The position numbers were made by a program, and so were the translations under genes. Shown one piece after another: positions 55,912-64,000 of a stretch of 64,000 bases of DNA (positions are counted from its first letter, which is position 1; each line of letters begins with the position of its first letter). Origin of the DNA: Vulcanimicrobiota bacterium (lineage in GTDB: Bacteria > Vulcanimicrobiota > Vulcanimicrobiia > Vulcanimicrobiales > Vulcanimicrobiaceae); NCBI GenBank assembly GCA_003168375.1, contig PMSI01000003.1, forward strand, positions 310,001-374,000. The letters run 5' to 3'. Under the pieces are notes generated by a model that saw only the letters and a list, made by a program, of their open reading frames with translations, was not told the origin of the DNA and made no database searches.

Positions 55912-57444
55912 CTATGCGCTGCGAGAGGCTTCTGGGTCGTTCGGGCCGCCGATGGTTCCCCGCCTCATCGCCACAGCGACAAGTTCGCCTCGCGTCCCGG
56001 TGCCGAACTTCGCGCGCAGCTGCTCGACCGTGTTACTAATCGTCTTCCAGGAGCGACCCAGGGTGACGCCGATCTCCTTGTAGGTTTTCCCCTCAGCGAC
56101 GAGTGTGAGAACGATCCGCTGCCGGTCCGTTAGCATAGGGGCGCGGTCGGCTCCCCCGCTACGGAGTTCCTGTGCCATCCAAAAGCGGGGGTCGGCGCCA
56201 GTCAACGTCGACGCGGCATATAGGCGATAGCGGTTCGATCCAGTCATCCGCGCGAGCCGGAGCGCTACCGCGGCCGCACGACGACGATAGCCGAGCTTTC
56301 GAAACTTGCTGAGGGCACGGGTATACGAGCGTACCGCCGCGTTGCGATCACCGCGCGCGTCGGCGAGAGATCCGTCGATGAGCTCCTCGAGCGCGGCGTA
56401 CCGCTCGTCGCCGGCCACGGCTCGAAGCATCGGCGCGATAACCTCCCGGTACTGCTTCAGAAGTCTTGCGGCGTCCTCGGGAGCCCTACCATAGGCGAGT
56501 TCTTCGGCAATGAACAGCGGAAGTTGTTTCTGGTCCGGACCGAGAGCGCTCGGATCCATGGCTTCATATATGATGCGTGCACGCAGGGCGAACTCGAGGT
56601 GCGCGCGAGACTCGCGCAAACCCCGAAAGACGGAAGCGGTTTGGCAGAGTGCGATCGCTCGGTACGCGATGTTCGGTGCGTCGAGCTCGGCTTGACGCGA
56701 CCATGCTCGGGCGCGCTCGTCGTCACCCAGCAGTTCACTCATCATGGAGCAGTACATCGCGACCCAAAACCGCGGTCGTCCTAATCCGGCAGCGTTCCAG
56801 TCGAACGCGCGCACGCGTAGCTCCACGGGTTCCCAGGCAGCGGTGTCCATCATCTCTGCGCTGAGCGTACACAGGCCGAGCAGTACGTTGGCCTCGACGA
56901 AGCGATCGCGCCAGCGACAAAGTCCGATGCAGTCGAAGGCCGCCCGAAACCTCAACGCAGCGATGTCAAAGCGGCCGCGAGTGAACTCGATCCAGCCACG
57001 GTACTCGAGCGCTCGCGCCCTGATCATGTCGGCTTCGGGCGGAACCGAAGCCAGCAGCGCGTCCGCCTCGTCATGGCGGCTGGTGAGATACTTTGCGATG
57101 CCCCGATGCAGCGTCAGTTCGGCTCGGATGGTCGGATGCGCGTCGCTCGAGCGGGCCTCCGCCTGCGAAAGGAGCTCCTCACCGCGTTCATGCTGACCGA
57201 GTCGGAGATACGCGGTCCCCAATAGCATTTCGGCGGTAACGAGTCCGTCTGTCGAGATCGGCGTGAAGGCGCACGCCAGGAGCGCCTCGACGGCGCGATC
57301 GGCTCGATCGAGGCGCAGCAAGACGCGTGCTCGCAAGAGCGCGAGTTCGAAGTGCATGGCGTCGTCGCGAACGACAATCGTATCGCACGACCCGAGACAC
57401 CCCTCAAAATCACCCCCGAGAAACTGTTCATGCGCGCCAGACAT
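55912..57444 (-). CDS. TPR-repeat transcription regulator with C-terminal LuxR HTH
   Basis: A 510-residue regulator. Residues 1-410 are helical TPR-like repeats (LLGTAYLRLGQHERGEELLSQAEARSSD, ARALEYRGWIEFTRGRFDIAALRFRAAF). The C-terminus (about 435-500) is a LuxR-type HTH: LTDRQRIVLTLVAEGKTYKEIGVTLGRSWKTISNTVEQLRAKF. TPR domains in regulators often bind peptides or proteins. No ATPase domain is present, so it is smaller than the MalT/LAL type. A short gene for a secreted peptide lies 127 bases upstream on the same strand. Confidence 0.88.
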   Translation of the reverse strand: MSGAHEQFLGGDFEGCLGSCDTIVVRDDAMHFELALLRARVLLRLDRADRAVEALLACAFTPISTDGLVTAEMLLGTAYLRLGQHERGEELLSQAEARSSDAHPTIRAELTLHRGIAKYLTSRHDEADALLASVPPEADMIRARALEYRGWIEFTRGRFDIAALRFRAAFDCIGLCRWRDRFVEANVLLGLCTLSAEMMDTAAWEPVELRVRAFDWNAAGLGRPRFWVAMYCSMMSELLGDDERARAWSRQAELDAPNIAYRAIALCQTASVFRGLRESRAHLEFALRARIIYEAMDPSALGPDQKQLPLFIAEELAYGRAPEDAARLLKQYREVIAPMLRAVAGDERYAALEELIDGSLADARGDRNAAVRSYTRALSKFRKLGYRRRAAAVALRLARMTGSNRYRLYAASTLTGADPRFWMAQELRSGGADRAPMLTDRQRIVLTLVAEGKTYKEIGVTLGRSWKTISNTVEQLRAKFGTGTRGELVAVAMRRGTIGGPNDPEASRSA

Positions 57445-57571
57445 CGTCGCGCGCGCCAGGTCTGGTCCTACGTCCGTGATCTGTCCTCCACACCGGAAGA
57501 GGCGTGACGGACGCTCACCACCTGACGCCCGCCATAGGCGTCGGTGCTTCGCCGCGAGCGGGCTCGCTCCG

Positions 57572-57694
57572 CTACGAGCCTCCCGCCGGTCCGATCACGC
57601 TCATCGAAGCGGCAGAAGCCCCGTTTGCCGGAGCGGACGCCCCGGCGGTGACGCCGCCGACAAGCAGCGACACTACCAGAACCAACAAGGTCAT
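57572..57694 (-). CDS. Putative 40-residue secreted peptide
   Basis: A short frame not tied to any known family: the first 22 residues (MTLLVLVVSLLVGGVTAGAS...) form a Sec-like hydrophobic signal, and the last 18 or so are small, uncharged residues ending in SVIGPAGGS. GGAAGG lies 9 bases before the ATG. The frame is one of few on this strand that begins with a ribosome site. It could be a signalling peptide read by the TPR-LuxR regulator downstream; this is inference from position. Confidence 0.45.
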   Translation of the reverse strand: MTLLVLVVSLLVGGVTAGASAPANGASAASMSVIGPAGGS

Positions 57695-58004
57695 GGCAAA
57701 CACCCTTCCGGCACCACGTGCCGACACCGGGTGAAATCACCCGGGTGGCCTTCCCTTCGGCGTCAGATCACCGGAGCCGCTCTACTAGGGGCGCGCAGCT
57801 CGCTGGCGGCCGCGAAGGCCTCGCCATGCGGCGAGGCTTCCGCGCGCACGCCCGTGCCGGCCACGCCTGCGAACGGAACCGGCGAGAGGCGGGGCAGCGA
57901 CGCCGGGTGTGGGCTCGCCTCACAGCGAGCGCGTCGCCACCCCACACCAATGATAGAGCCACTTGGCAGACGCTGCTAGTCCTCCCCGTTTACAATTCCG
58001 GAAA
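57695..58004. other. Non-coding stretch with stem-loops
   Basis: No credible gene. On the minus strand, just ahead of the peptide's ribosome site, CCGGGTG/CACCCGG (loop ATTT) and GGCAC/GTGCC form adjacent hairpins, and CCTCGCC/GGCGAGG a third further up. They could be part of a regulatory leader, but I match no known riboswitch. TACAAT at 57991 may be a -10 element for the remnant that follows on the plus strand. Confidence 0.4.
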
Positions 58005-58232
58005 ATGGAGCCCGAGAAGTTTGGTATGCGGCTGAATCGGCTTCACGAGGACGAGGATCTCCATCACCGAGTTGGCGAGGGTGGCGGGCAGGGTCGACGG
58101 CACGATCGGTCACCCGGGAGATGCGAGGTGCACTCTCCCGGCCTCATACCGGGTCTGCGTCTCGCGTCGGTGCTCGGCGTCGATCCTGGCGACCTCGCGT
58201 TTGACGACACGACGGATCCGTTTCGGCGCGCG
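58005..58232 (+). pseudogene. XRE-family HTH regulator, frameshifted remnant
   Basis: Three pieces of one small helix-turn-helix protein appear in order but in different frames: MEPEKFGMRLNRLHEDEDL, then SITELARVAGRVDGTIGH in the next frame, then RLASVLGVDPGDLAFDDTTD back in the first. At least two frameshifts separate them, so it is inactive. Confidence 0.6.
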
Positions 58233-58675
58233 TCACGAAGATCGATTCACCCTTCGCGATGCTGGAGCGCCGCAAACAGCCTCGGGCGCAGCGGACGTAC
58301 GCTTCACCAAAGCAATGCGCGACCGGTCGCCGTGTCACTGAGGTCGAGCCGCGCCAACCCGTCCGCCGGCGCCGTGTCCTAAGACGACGGATTCGTCCCG
58401 AACACAAGCCACTCTTGGATCGCGCCGAGAAGGTCGTGGACGACCTGGCCGGATTCATTGCATGTCGACCCGACCCCGAGAGCCTTAGCGAAGCCCAGGC
58501 CTCATCGTGCGCGCGGTCCGTGGTGAAGTCGGTGCGGCAGCGCGCACCCGCTTCAGCATAGACAACCTATGTTGGCTTGCGCCGACGGAGACTCCGGTCG
58601 TCAAACTGCTTAATTGGTCAGCTCGCTGTGATTCCAATCGGCGTACCAGCACCGCCGCTCCGAAAAAGATGGGGA
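58233..58675. other. Stretch without a recognisable gene
   Basis: Short frames only, none with a ribosome site or a family match. A 40-codon minus-strand piece (58380-58500) has protein-like composition but no start codon; it may be a further gene remnant. Confidence 0.4.
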
Positions 58676-58704
58676 TTGACAAGCGAAAATCGATCTGGCA
58701 GGAT
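58676..58704 (+). promoter_or_regulatory. Possible promoter of the toxin-immunity operon
   Basis: TTGACA at 58676 and CAGGAT at 58699 with a 17-base spacer. The -10 is weak. A terminator-like hairpin follows before the toxin gene. Confidence 0.4.
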
Positions 58705-58717
58705 GACCGCGTTCTGC

Positions 58718-58749
58718 GCCGGCTTTTTCGTAAGCCGGCTTTAAGCTTT
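58718..58749 (+). terminator. Terminator-like hairpin just before the toxin gene
   Basis: GCCGGCTT and AAGCCGGC form an 8-bp stem with loop TTTCGT, followed by TTTAAGCTTT. The toxin ATG at 58750 comes immediately after. It may end upstream transcription or attenuate the operon. Confidence 0.55.
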
Positions 58750-60873
58750 ATGCGGGGTGCCTTCAGAGTGTTGGGTGTGTTTCATCGCGCCGCCAAGCCG
58801 GTTTCTGCTCTCGCGGGAAGCGGTGTCCGACACATCTTGCGCGCTGGTTCCGCGACGATGTTGGCGGTTATTGTTGCTGGCTGTTCGGGAGGCGGAGCGT
58901 CGAAGAGTAGCCTCCCGGGCACGGCGCAAGCAACGCAGCCTCCGCCGGCCGGAACCGTTGCGACCGCTTCGAGCCACTCTGGTGCCCCCACTACGGTCAC
59001 GAACCAATGTGTTCTCAACACGGCGTCGAGCGGACCAAACGCGCCGGTCGCCGATTGCTATGTCGACTACGCCGGCACGATTTCGCAAGACTGGCAGCTC
59101 GCGTACACCGACTTCGACGACGGAGACGGAAGCTGCTCAACGATCACGATCACGCCCAATGCGGCAGCAGCAAGCATGGGCGCGACGATCACGCCAGCGT
59201 CAGGCTCGTGTACTTCAAGGTTCCGTGCCGCTCTCACGACCAACGTGGATCCGAAGTCCGGCCCCAGGGTTGTGAACATTGAGTTTGACGGGACGGCGAT
59301 TGTGACTGACGCGACCGATGGCGTCTCTGGTTTTCCCGAAGCGTTTACAATTACGATGCTTGTGCATGTCGGAACGTGTGCGCCGGGTGCGGTACCGAGC
59401 TCAGTACGGCGTAACTCTGCGTCGGCGCCTCGGGTCGGTCGTTCGCCCTCGGGAAGCGTTCGCAAGCCACGAACCGGCTCGTTCGCCGACGCTGAGATCA
59501 CGGCTACCCCAGTTATCGACGGCCCGCCGACCTGCAGCCCGCCGCCGCCCCCGGATATCGCGAAACTGCTCTATACGGCGAGCCTGGTCTCTAAACCGTC
59601 ACTCGCCTTCACCGACAGCGCCGACCCTGGGTTCGGTGCTCTCACATGGCACGTGTCGGGCGACATTTCGACGTTCAGCAATCTACAGTTTGCGAGTCAG
59701 GCGACCAACACGCTTCCGAATGCGAACGCATTGTCCTTTGATGTCGCGGACAGCGTCATGCCTGGCGACTTTTCCATTCATGTCAACGTAACGGCCGCGT
59801 CCGGAGCAACGAGCAGCGATACGATCGTTGTTCTGCGCGTTCTTTCCCCGGTCTCGGCTGAAGGCGAGGTGAACGCTTCAGACATCTACGAGCAGGACGC
59901 GCAAGGGAATATCGTCGTGCCGGATGGTTCGACGGTCCAATCGGACGACGATGGACAAGTCCCAGATTTCCCGTTTATCGCCACCAACCTCGATACGCTC
60001 AACAAGGCAAGACGACCCCAAGCCACGGATGCAGGCTTCGATCCCTTTAACCCGCCTCTGAACGTCGTGAAGTTTCTCAATAAGACTCCGCCAACTTCGG
60101 CGCGATTTGGTTGTGAGGGCTGGATCGCCGAGAGCAATGCTGCCGGTGATCTCAGCCTTGGCGCCTCTAAGGCGGTGGGACAGATTCGAGTCGTGTCTTA
60201 TTGTTTAACAAGTTCTCTGCTCCCAATGATAGTGCTGTTCCAAACGGGTGTGAACTTGAATCGAGAATCTGAGTCGAAAGAGCTGATTATCTACGCGCAG
60301 AAGTGCCAGATCATCGGGTCATATGGGAGGTTTAACGTGTGTGCGACCGACGTTTCCACGGTCGCTCCAGTGCTGGGACACGCCGAAAGAGACCAATTCA
60401 GCTTCAACATGGTTTGGTATAAGTTTCTCAACCCTATCCCAATAGTAAATCCGAAGGTCGGCGGGTTCTTCTATATCAACAATAAGGGCGTGTTCTACCC
60501 GAAGGTCAAAATCCTTGATCCGAACTGGGCTATTGCGCAAGTGTACAATCAAGATAACGGCTACGTGCCGTTCCCGACGCACCGGCCGTTCCAATACTGC
60601 CCGGGGCCCAAACGCCAGCTTCCCTGCGCTACGTCGAACACGCTTCAGACGGAGTTATTGAAGTGGCTAAAGGCCCCCCCTGCGGGTTTCCAAGCGCACC
60701 ATATCCTGCCGCTGTCGTGGTGCGGTCAGAACAACAAAGAGAACGGCGTATTCTTGCCCGAGTTGTACGACGATCCTAACGGCGAGTACAACGACAACAC
60801 CCACGGGCAGTTCACGTATTGGTGGCTTCTCAGTAACTTCAAGCCCGATGACACGGTGGAGAACTGCCACTAA
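58750..60873 (+). CDS. Putative lipoprotein toxin with C-terminal AHH/HNH-type nuclease domain
   Basis: About 707 residues. A basic N-terminus and hydrophobic stretch lead to the lipobox VAGC (Cys45), then a Ser/Pro/Thr linker and beta-rich modules (about 90-420). The last 75 residues contain GFQAHHILPLSW (His650, His651), NKENGVFLPELYDD and THGQFTYWW, the AHH-type pattern of HNH/endonuclease VII toxins in polymorphic toxin systems. A SUKH-like immunity gene follows with a shared base. The start is uncertain: ATG 58750 is used, with longer frames back to 58507 and TTG 58837 also possible. G+C is visibly lower than in the housekeeping genes. Confidence 0.75.
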   Translation: MRGAFRVLGVFHRAAKPVSALAGSGVRHILRAGSATMLAVIVAGCSGGGASKSSLPGTAQATQPPPAGTVATASSHSGAPTTVTNQCVLNTASSGPNAPVADCYVDYAGTISQDWQLAYTDFDDGDGSCSTITITPNAAAASMGATITPASGSCTSRFRAALTTNVDPKSGPRVVNIEFDGTAIVTDATDGVSGFPEAFTITMLVHVGTCAPGAVPSSVRRNSASAPRVGRSPSGSVRKPRTGSFADAEITATPVIDGPPTCSPPPPPDIAKLLYTASLVSKPSLAFTDSADPGFGALTWHVSGDISTFSNLQFASQATNTLPNANALSFDVADSVMPGDFSIHVNVTAASGATSSDTIVVLRVLSPVSAEGEVNASDIYEQDAQGNIVVPDGSTVQSDDDGQVPDFPFIATNLDTLNKARRPQATDAGFDPFNPPLNVVKFLNKTPPTSARFGCEGWIAESNAAGDLSLGASKAVGQIRVVSYCLTSSLLPMIVLFQTGVNLNRESESKELIIYAQKCQIIGSYGRFNVCATDVSTVAPVLGHAERDQFSFNMVWYKFLNPIPIVNPKVGGFFYINNKGVFYPKVKILDPNWAIAQVYNQDNGYVPFPTHRPFQYCPGPKRQLPCATSNTLQTELLKWLKAPPAGFQAHHILPLSWCGQNNKENGVFLPELYDDPNGEYNDNTHGQFTYWWLLSNFKPDDTVENCH

Positions 60874-61451
60874 TGACGCGAGCTGCGCTGCTTTCGCATT
60901 TGGGTCAGCTCGAGGAAGCAGCGAGGACGAACGGCTTGGGCGCGGACGTAGCGATCGGTGAACCCGCGCTTGAGTCGGAGATTGCGCAGCTCGAGGCGGC
61001 GCTAGGCGTCGTCCTTCCGAGACCATATCGCAAGTCGCTAAGCGAATGGAGCGGATGCACGATCGAGATTCGGCAACCGCCCTCTCTTGGCGCAGCCCGA
61101 GGAGCTCTTCGCGGCCAATGGGAGATCCTCGACGTACGCAAGATGGTCGCAGCGACGACACTAACACGTCGAAAGATGGCTTGCGCCATGGAGGGTTCCG
61201 ACGTCGCCGGGCAAGTCGCCGAGGTGATGTCCCGGATCATCGTAGTCGTTTTTCACGACGACATCTGCGTCTTCTTAACATGTGGTCGCGCCGAACGACA
61301 CGATTTGGCGGTCAGGTGTATGAACTTGGAATACGCCCTCGGAGAGTTTCCTCCGACGATGTACGTCATCGCCACGTCACCTGACGACTTTTTCGAAAAA
61401 TGCTTTGCCCAATTCGCTAAGACACTTGAAACGGAGATCTATTGGTGGTAG
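60873..61451 (+). CDS. SUKH (SMI1/KNR4-like) immunity protein
   Basis: A 192-residue cytoplasmic protein with the SUKH start: ESEIAQLEAALGVVLPRPYRKSLSEWSGCTIE (the LG-x-x-LP-x-x-Y-x-x-x-L pattern with the following W/G), and the matching C-terminal region MYVIATSPDDFFEKCFAQFAKTLE. SUKH proteins are the most common immunity family beside nuclease toxins. It shares its first base with the toxin stop, so dose is coupled. It would neutralise the nuclease inside the producer and its kin. Confidence 0.78.
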   Translation: MTRAALLSHLGQLEEAARTNGLGADVAIGEPALESEIAQLEAALGVVLPRPYRKSLSEWSGCTIEIRQPPSLGAARGALRGQWEILDVRKMVAATTLTRRKMACAMEGSDVAGQVAEVMSRIIVVVFHDDICVFLTCGRAERHDLAVRCMNLEYALGEFPPTMYVIATSPDDFFEKCFAQFAKTLETEIYWW

Positions 61452-63373
61452 TGCGTTCTGTCGGGTGCAACGCACCCACTCAGGTCAGCCGTTGGCTCAC
61501 TCGTGCCATTTGTCTAGGGTGCGCCGTTGTTTATACGTCATGTGGCCCGTCGCACGGATCTGCCTCGCTCGCGCCCCGAGCCGTAGCGTCGATCGCTCCG
61601 AGTAGCGCGCCGGCATCGGCGCAAGCCGCGGTCGCTGTTCGAGTTGTGACGGCAGCCGGGCTCACTACTATGACGAGGACCGCACGCCGCGACGCCACAC
61701 GCGCGTATCGCGTTGTGTCGGGAGGCCGGCATACGCTCTCCGCCTCGATTCAAAGCGTTGTCGTTACGGGGACCATTTATCCGTCATACGCGGGAGTACA
61801 GGCCGTCACGGCTTCTTCGACCCAGAATACGACGACGATCCCATCGTCTGTGAACTTGGCATTTACGAACGTACCGGTCGGTAACAACGAGTGGGTAGTC
61901 GTCGACGTCGTCGGTTATGATCAAGCGAACGGCGCCGGTAGTCACGTCGACCTCGGGCAGCTCGCTGGCCTCGTCAATGTTAGCGTGTCGGCGACGACCG
62001 CGACGATCGACGCGAACTCTACCCTACGCCTCCAGGTCGGGATGTCGGCTATGCTGCAGGGGATCTTGGCGTCCTACGACCTTCAGAACGAAACCACGCT
62101 TGACACCCATCTCGGTACAGTGATCTCGGGCACCGCCCCGTCGCCGGCGACGGGATTGTTTACAGGTCCACAACTCTCGTCGTTCCTCTCGACGCTGTAC
62201 CAGGCGTACAACCGCTCGATCACGGTCTCGACCACAGGTTCCTCTAATCCCGCCCTCGCTACAGTCGTCTTCAACTACGCGGACAACGGTGAAAAGAGCT
62301 ACGTCTATAACGCGTCGCAGACCAACGCGCTGAACACGGATTTCGCTCAGCAGGGGAGCCCGCAAGCCTCATCCGGCAGCGTATCACTTCTGGTCGTCGG
62401 AAATCCATTCAGCGGCTTGCTCCAGGCGAACCTTCATACCCCCACCACGACGCCTGCAGTGACGAGCGTGGACGTACGCGCTAAGGGTATTTCTGCGTCG
62501 ACAGGTTCGTTGCAGATACAGCACGTCTATGGCGGAGCGCTCTATGTCGGGATGAAAAACGCTTCGGCGTCGGCCTTGAATGCCGGGGCGTACACCGGTG
62601 GAACACAGACCGTACCGGGGCGCCCCCCTGCAGACTCGACGACTGTATCGATTCCTCTCGTCGCGACGCAAGCGTCGATGACCATGCAGGATCCGCAAGC
62701 CGCCGCGTTTGTCTCCGCTCCGTACTACACGATTTCTCCGACGACCGGACAATCGTTTGTGCTGGACTGCGACTACTCGAATGCAGGAGATTGCCGCTAC
62801 GGGGATAGCGTCGTCACAAACGTGGCTTCGCCCAATGTTACCGTGGTTTTCAATACCTTCAATCCGTTTGCTCTCGCGACTACGGCGTTCCAAGTCTGCA
62901 CCGGCCTCGACTGTTTTCCGCTGGTGAGCGGATCGACGAGTGTCGTCCGGGCGCCGTTCTACGACGGGGCGAACAGCCTGAGCTATTACGGGTGGGCGCC
63001 CGGCGCGGGCACTGCGGTCACGGGCGTCACACAACCTCTGACCGGTGGTTACGCGATCGCTTACTCGGGAGGAACCTCGGGATCGATTCAATCCGCCACC
63101 GCGGCCTACTTTTATCCGCAGCAAGATCTTCAGGTGCTGTCGGACGCGCCCGCAGGAACGACGTGGACTGCGACGGTCACATGCTCGGGACAAGCGTTGC
63201 AAAACTCGGGAATCCAGCAACCGGCGGGCTTCGCCGACATCTACATGATGAACGTTCCCGGCCCGGTCCAATGCAGTCCGATAAACCTGGCGTTTAGTCT
63301 CCCCGTCGGCTCGGCCTCGTCAGGGACGGTGACGATCACTTCGCTCGGAATTCCGCCGATAACGAGGTTCTAG
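61442..63373 (+). CDS. Secreted beta-rich protein of unknown function
   Basis: A 643-residue exported protein, perhaps a lipoprotein (hydrophobic ICLGCAVVYTSCG near residues 23-35, not a perfect lipobox). The body is rich in Ser, Thr, Ala and Asn with repeated beta patterns and few charged residues, as in surface adhesins; four Cys lie near the end in two close pairs. No enzyme motif is visible. TTG at 61442 has GGAG 5 bases upstream and overlaps the immunity gene by 10 bases, so it belongs to the toxin operon. Confidence 0.7.
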   Translation: MVVVRSVGCNAPTQVSRWLTRAICLGCAVVYTSCGPSHGSASLAPRAVASIAPSSAPASAQAAVAVRVVTAAGLTTMTRTARRDATRAYRVVSGGRHTLSASIQSVVVTGTIYPSYAGVQAVTASSTQNTTTIPSSVNLAFTNVPVGNNEWVVVDVVGYDQANGAGSHVDLGQLAGLVNVSVSATTATIDANSTLRLQVGMSAMLQGILASYDLQNETTLDTHLGTVISGTAPSPATGLFTGPQLSSFLSTLYQAYNRSITVSTTGSSNPALATVVFNYADNGEKSYVYNASQTNALNTDFAQQGSPQASSGSVSLLVVGNPFSGLLQANLHTPTTTPAVTSVDVRAKGISASTGSLQIQHVYGGALYVGMKNASASALNAGAYTGGTQTVPGRPPADSTTVSIPLVATQASMTMQDPQAAAFVSAPYYTISPTTGQSFVLDCDYSNAGDCRYGDSVVTNVASPNVTVVFNTFNPFALATTAFQVCTGLDCFPLVSGSTSVVRAPFYDGANSLSYYGWAPGAGTAVTGVTQPLTGGYAIAYSGGTSGSIQSATAAYFYPQQDLQVLSDAPAGTTWTATVTCSGQALQNSGIQQPAGFADIYMMNVPGPVQCSPINLAFSLPVGSASSGTVTITSLGIPPITRF

Positions 63374-63433
63374 CGCCTTCCTAGCGCCACTCGCCAGCGA
63401 CGCTACCGTTGCTTGCGTGTGGCGTTCCCGGAT

Positions 63434-63868
63434 TCAGACGCCGGCAGGGCCGCCTTTATGCAGGCCGCCGTCCGGGGACATCCAGCTTTCGGTATGATTA
63501 TTCGGGTCGTTAAGGTAAAAAAGACCGGGTTTTGCGGCGTCTCGCTCTTTCGCGGAATACGTCTTCGGGTGCCCGAGCGTTTCGTGCTCGAACACGGCCC
63601 TCGATATCGGTGACGAAAAGGCGAACAGATATAGGCATTTCGACGCGTCGTGGCGGTTCGTCGTATACCAGCGGCGGAAGGTCTCCTCGAGGTCAGTTAC
63701 ACGGTGGGAACGTACGATCACGTATTCACCGAGGCCGCCGCGCCCTGAGCACGGTACGCTGTAATGCTTGACCACGTCGTACGCGCCGCGATCGAGCGCG
63801 CTGTGACCGCTGCAGCCTGTAGCTAGCATAGCGGCGACGAACCCGCCTAGGAGCACTCGCTTTACCAT
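63434..63868 (-). CDS. Small lipoprotein of unknown function
   Basis: A 144-residue lipoprotein with MVKRVLLGGFVAAMLATGC (Cys19 after the lipobox ATGC). The mature part has paired Cys (SVPCSGRGG, ASKCLYLF) and FEHETLGHPKTYSAKERDAAKPGLFYLN. GGAGG lies 7 bases before the ATG. I recognise no family. It converges on the secreted-protein gene with a 60-base gap. Confidence 0.72.
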   Translation of the reverse strand: MVKRVLLGGFVAAMLATGCSGHSALDRGAYDVVKHYSVPCSGRGGLGEYVIVRSHRVTDLEETFRRWYTTNRHDASKCLYLFAFSSPISRAVFEHETLGHPKTYSAKERDAAKPGLFYLNDPNNHTESWMSPDGGLHKGGPAGV

Positions 63869-64000
63869 GTGCTTGCCTCCCGACCTCATGCCTCTATGTT
63901 CGGCACGGGATGTCTGACGGCGGAGTTCGCGCTGCAAACGCTGGTCTTCCTCGAAGCGTGACGGCCGCTGCATGAGCGCGAAACTCGGCGCCAGAAGGTT

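Noticed and set aside
57695-57960. c-di-GMP (GEMM) riboswitch ahead of the peptide gene
   Set aside because: The conserved GEMM core bases are not there on either strand.
58380-58500. Minus-strand 40-codon frame containing GQVVHDLLGAIQEWLVFG
   Set aside because: It looks protein-like but follows a stop codon directly, has no start codon or ribosome site, and I cannot link it to a family.
63973-64000. Start of a gene at the right edge (ATGAGCGCGAAACTC)
   Set aside because: Only nine codons are visible and there is no ribosome site.

Overview
This is a G+C-rich chromosomal segment from a free-living, diderm-like bacterium with many lipoproteins. The mix of Firmicutes-like gene order (rpsU-yqeY-nfeD-floA-phoH-ybeY-dgkA-recO-ruvX-mltG), frequent GTG/TTG starts with 1-4 base overlaps, and dense secreted proteases is what I would expect from an uncultured phylum such as Candidatus Eremiobacterota (WPS-2). 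That placement is an inference from gene content, not from a marker tree.

Layout. 1-4703: tail of a flavoprotein disulfide reductase, a split nitrilase/NAD synthetase pair, a siroheme-type dehydrogenase, a lipoprotein and cinA. 4709-10581: secreted hydrolases (subtilisin lipoprotein, a beta-propeller/cysteine-peptidase-like lipoprotein with a small secreted partner, and a broken second subtilisin). 10590-15924 (minus strand): LuxE-like, LuxC-like, class III aminotransferase and Gfo/Idh/MocA oxidoreductase in one operon behind a small secreted protein. 16168-20282: a lipoprotein and a sedolisin. 20374-30728: rpmE, prfA, prmC, pyrG, three glycosyltransferases, a stalk-domain protein, a peptide-binding lipoprotein and a HIT protein. 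30828-42695: the conserved housekeeping run from rpsU to a diacylglycerol glycosyltransferase. 42674-47758: STAS protein, five tRNAs, tandem two-motif aspartic proteases and tadA. 47759-55061: assorted enzymes, a three-domain adenylate cyclase and a two-component system. 55062-64000: an accessory, visibly lower-G+C region with LuxR-type regulators, gene remnants, a putative lipoprotein toxin with its immunity gene, and further secreted proteins.

How it fits together. The conserved blocks cover translation, cell envelope and repair. The accessory genes point to extracellular protein digestion and interbacterial interaction. Three loci look most worth following up: (1) a membrane-anchored AHH-type nuclease toxin with a SUKH-type immunity protein at 58750-61451; (2) a 40-residue putative secreted peptide encoded directly upstream of a TPR-LuxR regulator at 55912-57694, which resembles a peptide-pheromone module in layout; (3) the LuxE-LuxC-aminotransferase-oxidoreductase operon, which could turn a carboxylate into an aldehyde and then an amine. 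A short repeat with core CTTCGACAGGCTCAG occurs seven times, twice in frame inside genes. I see no CRISPR array, rRNA, transposase, prophage or replication origin.
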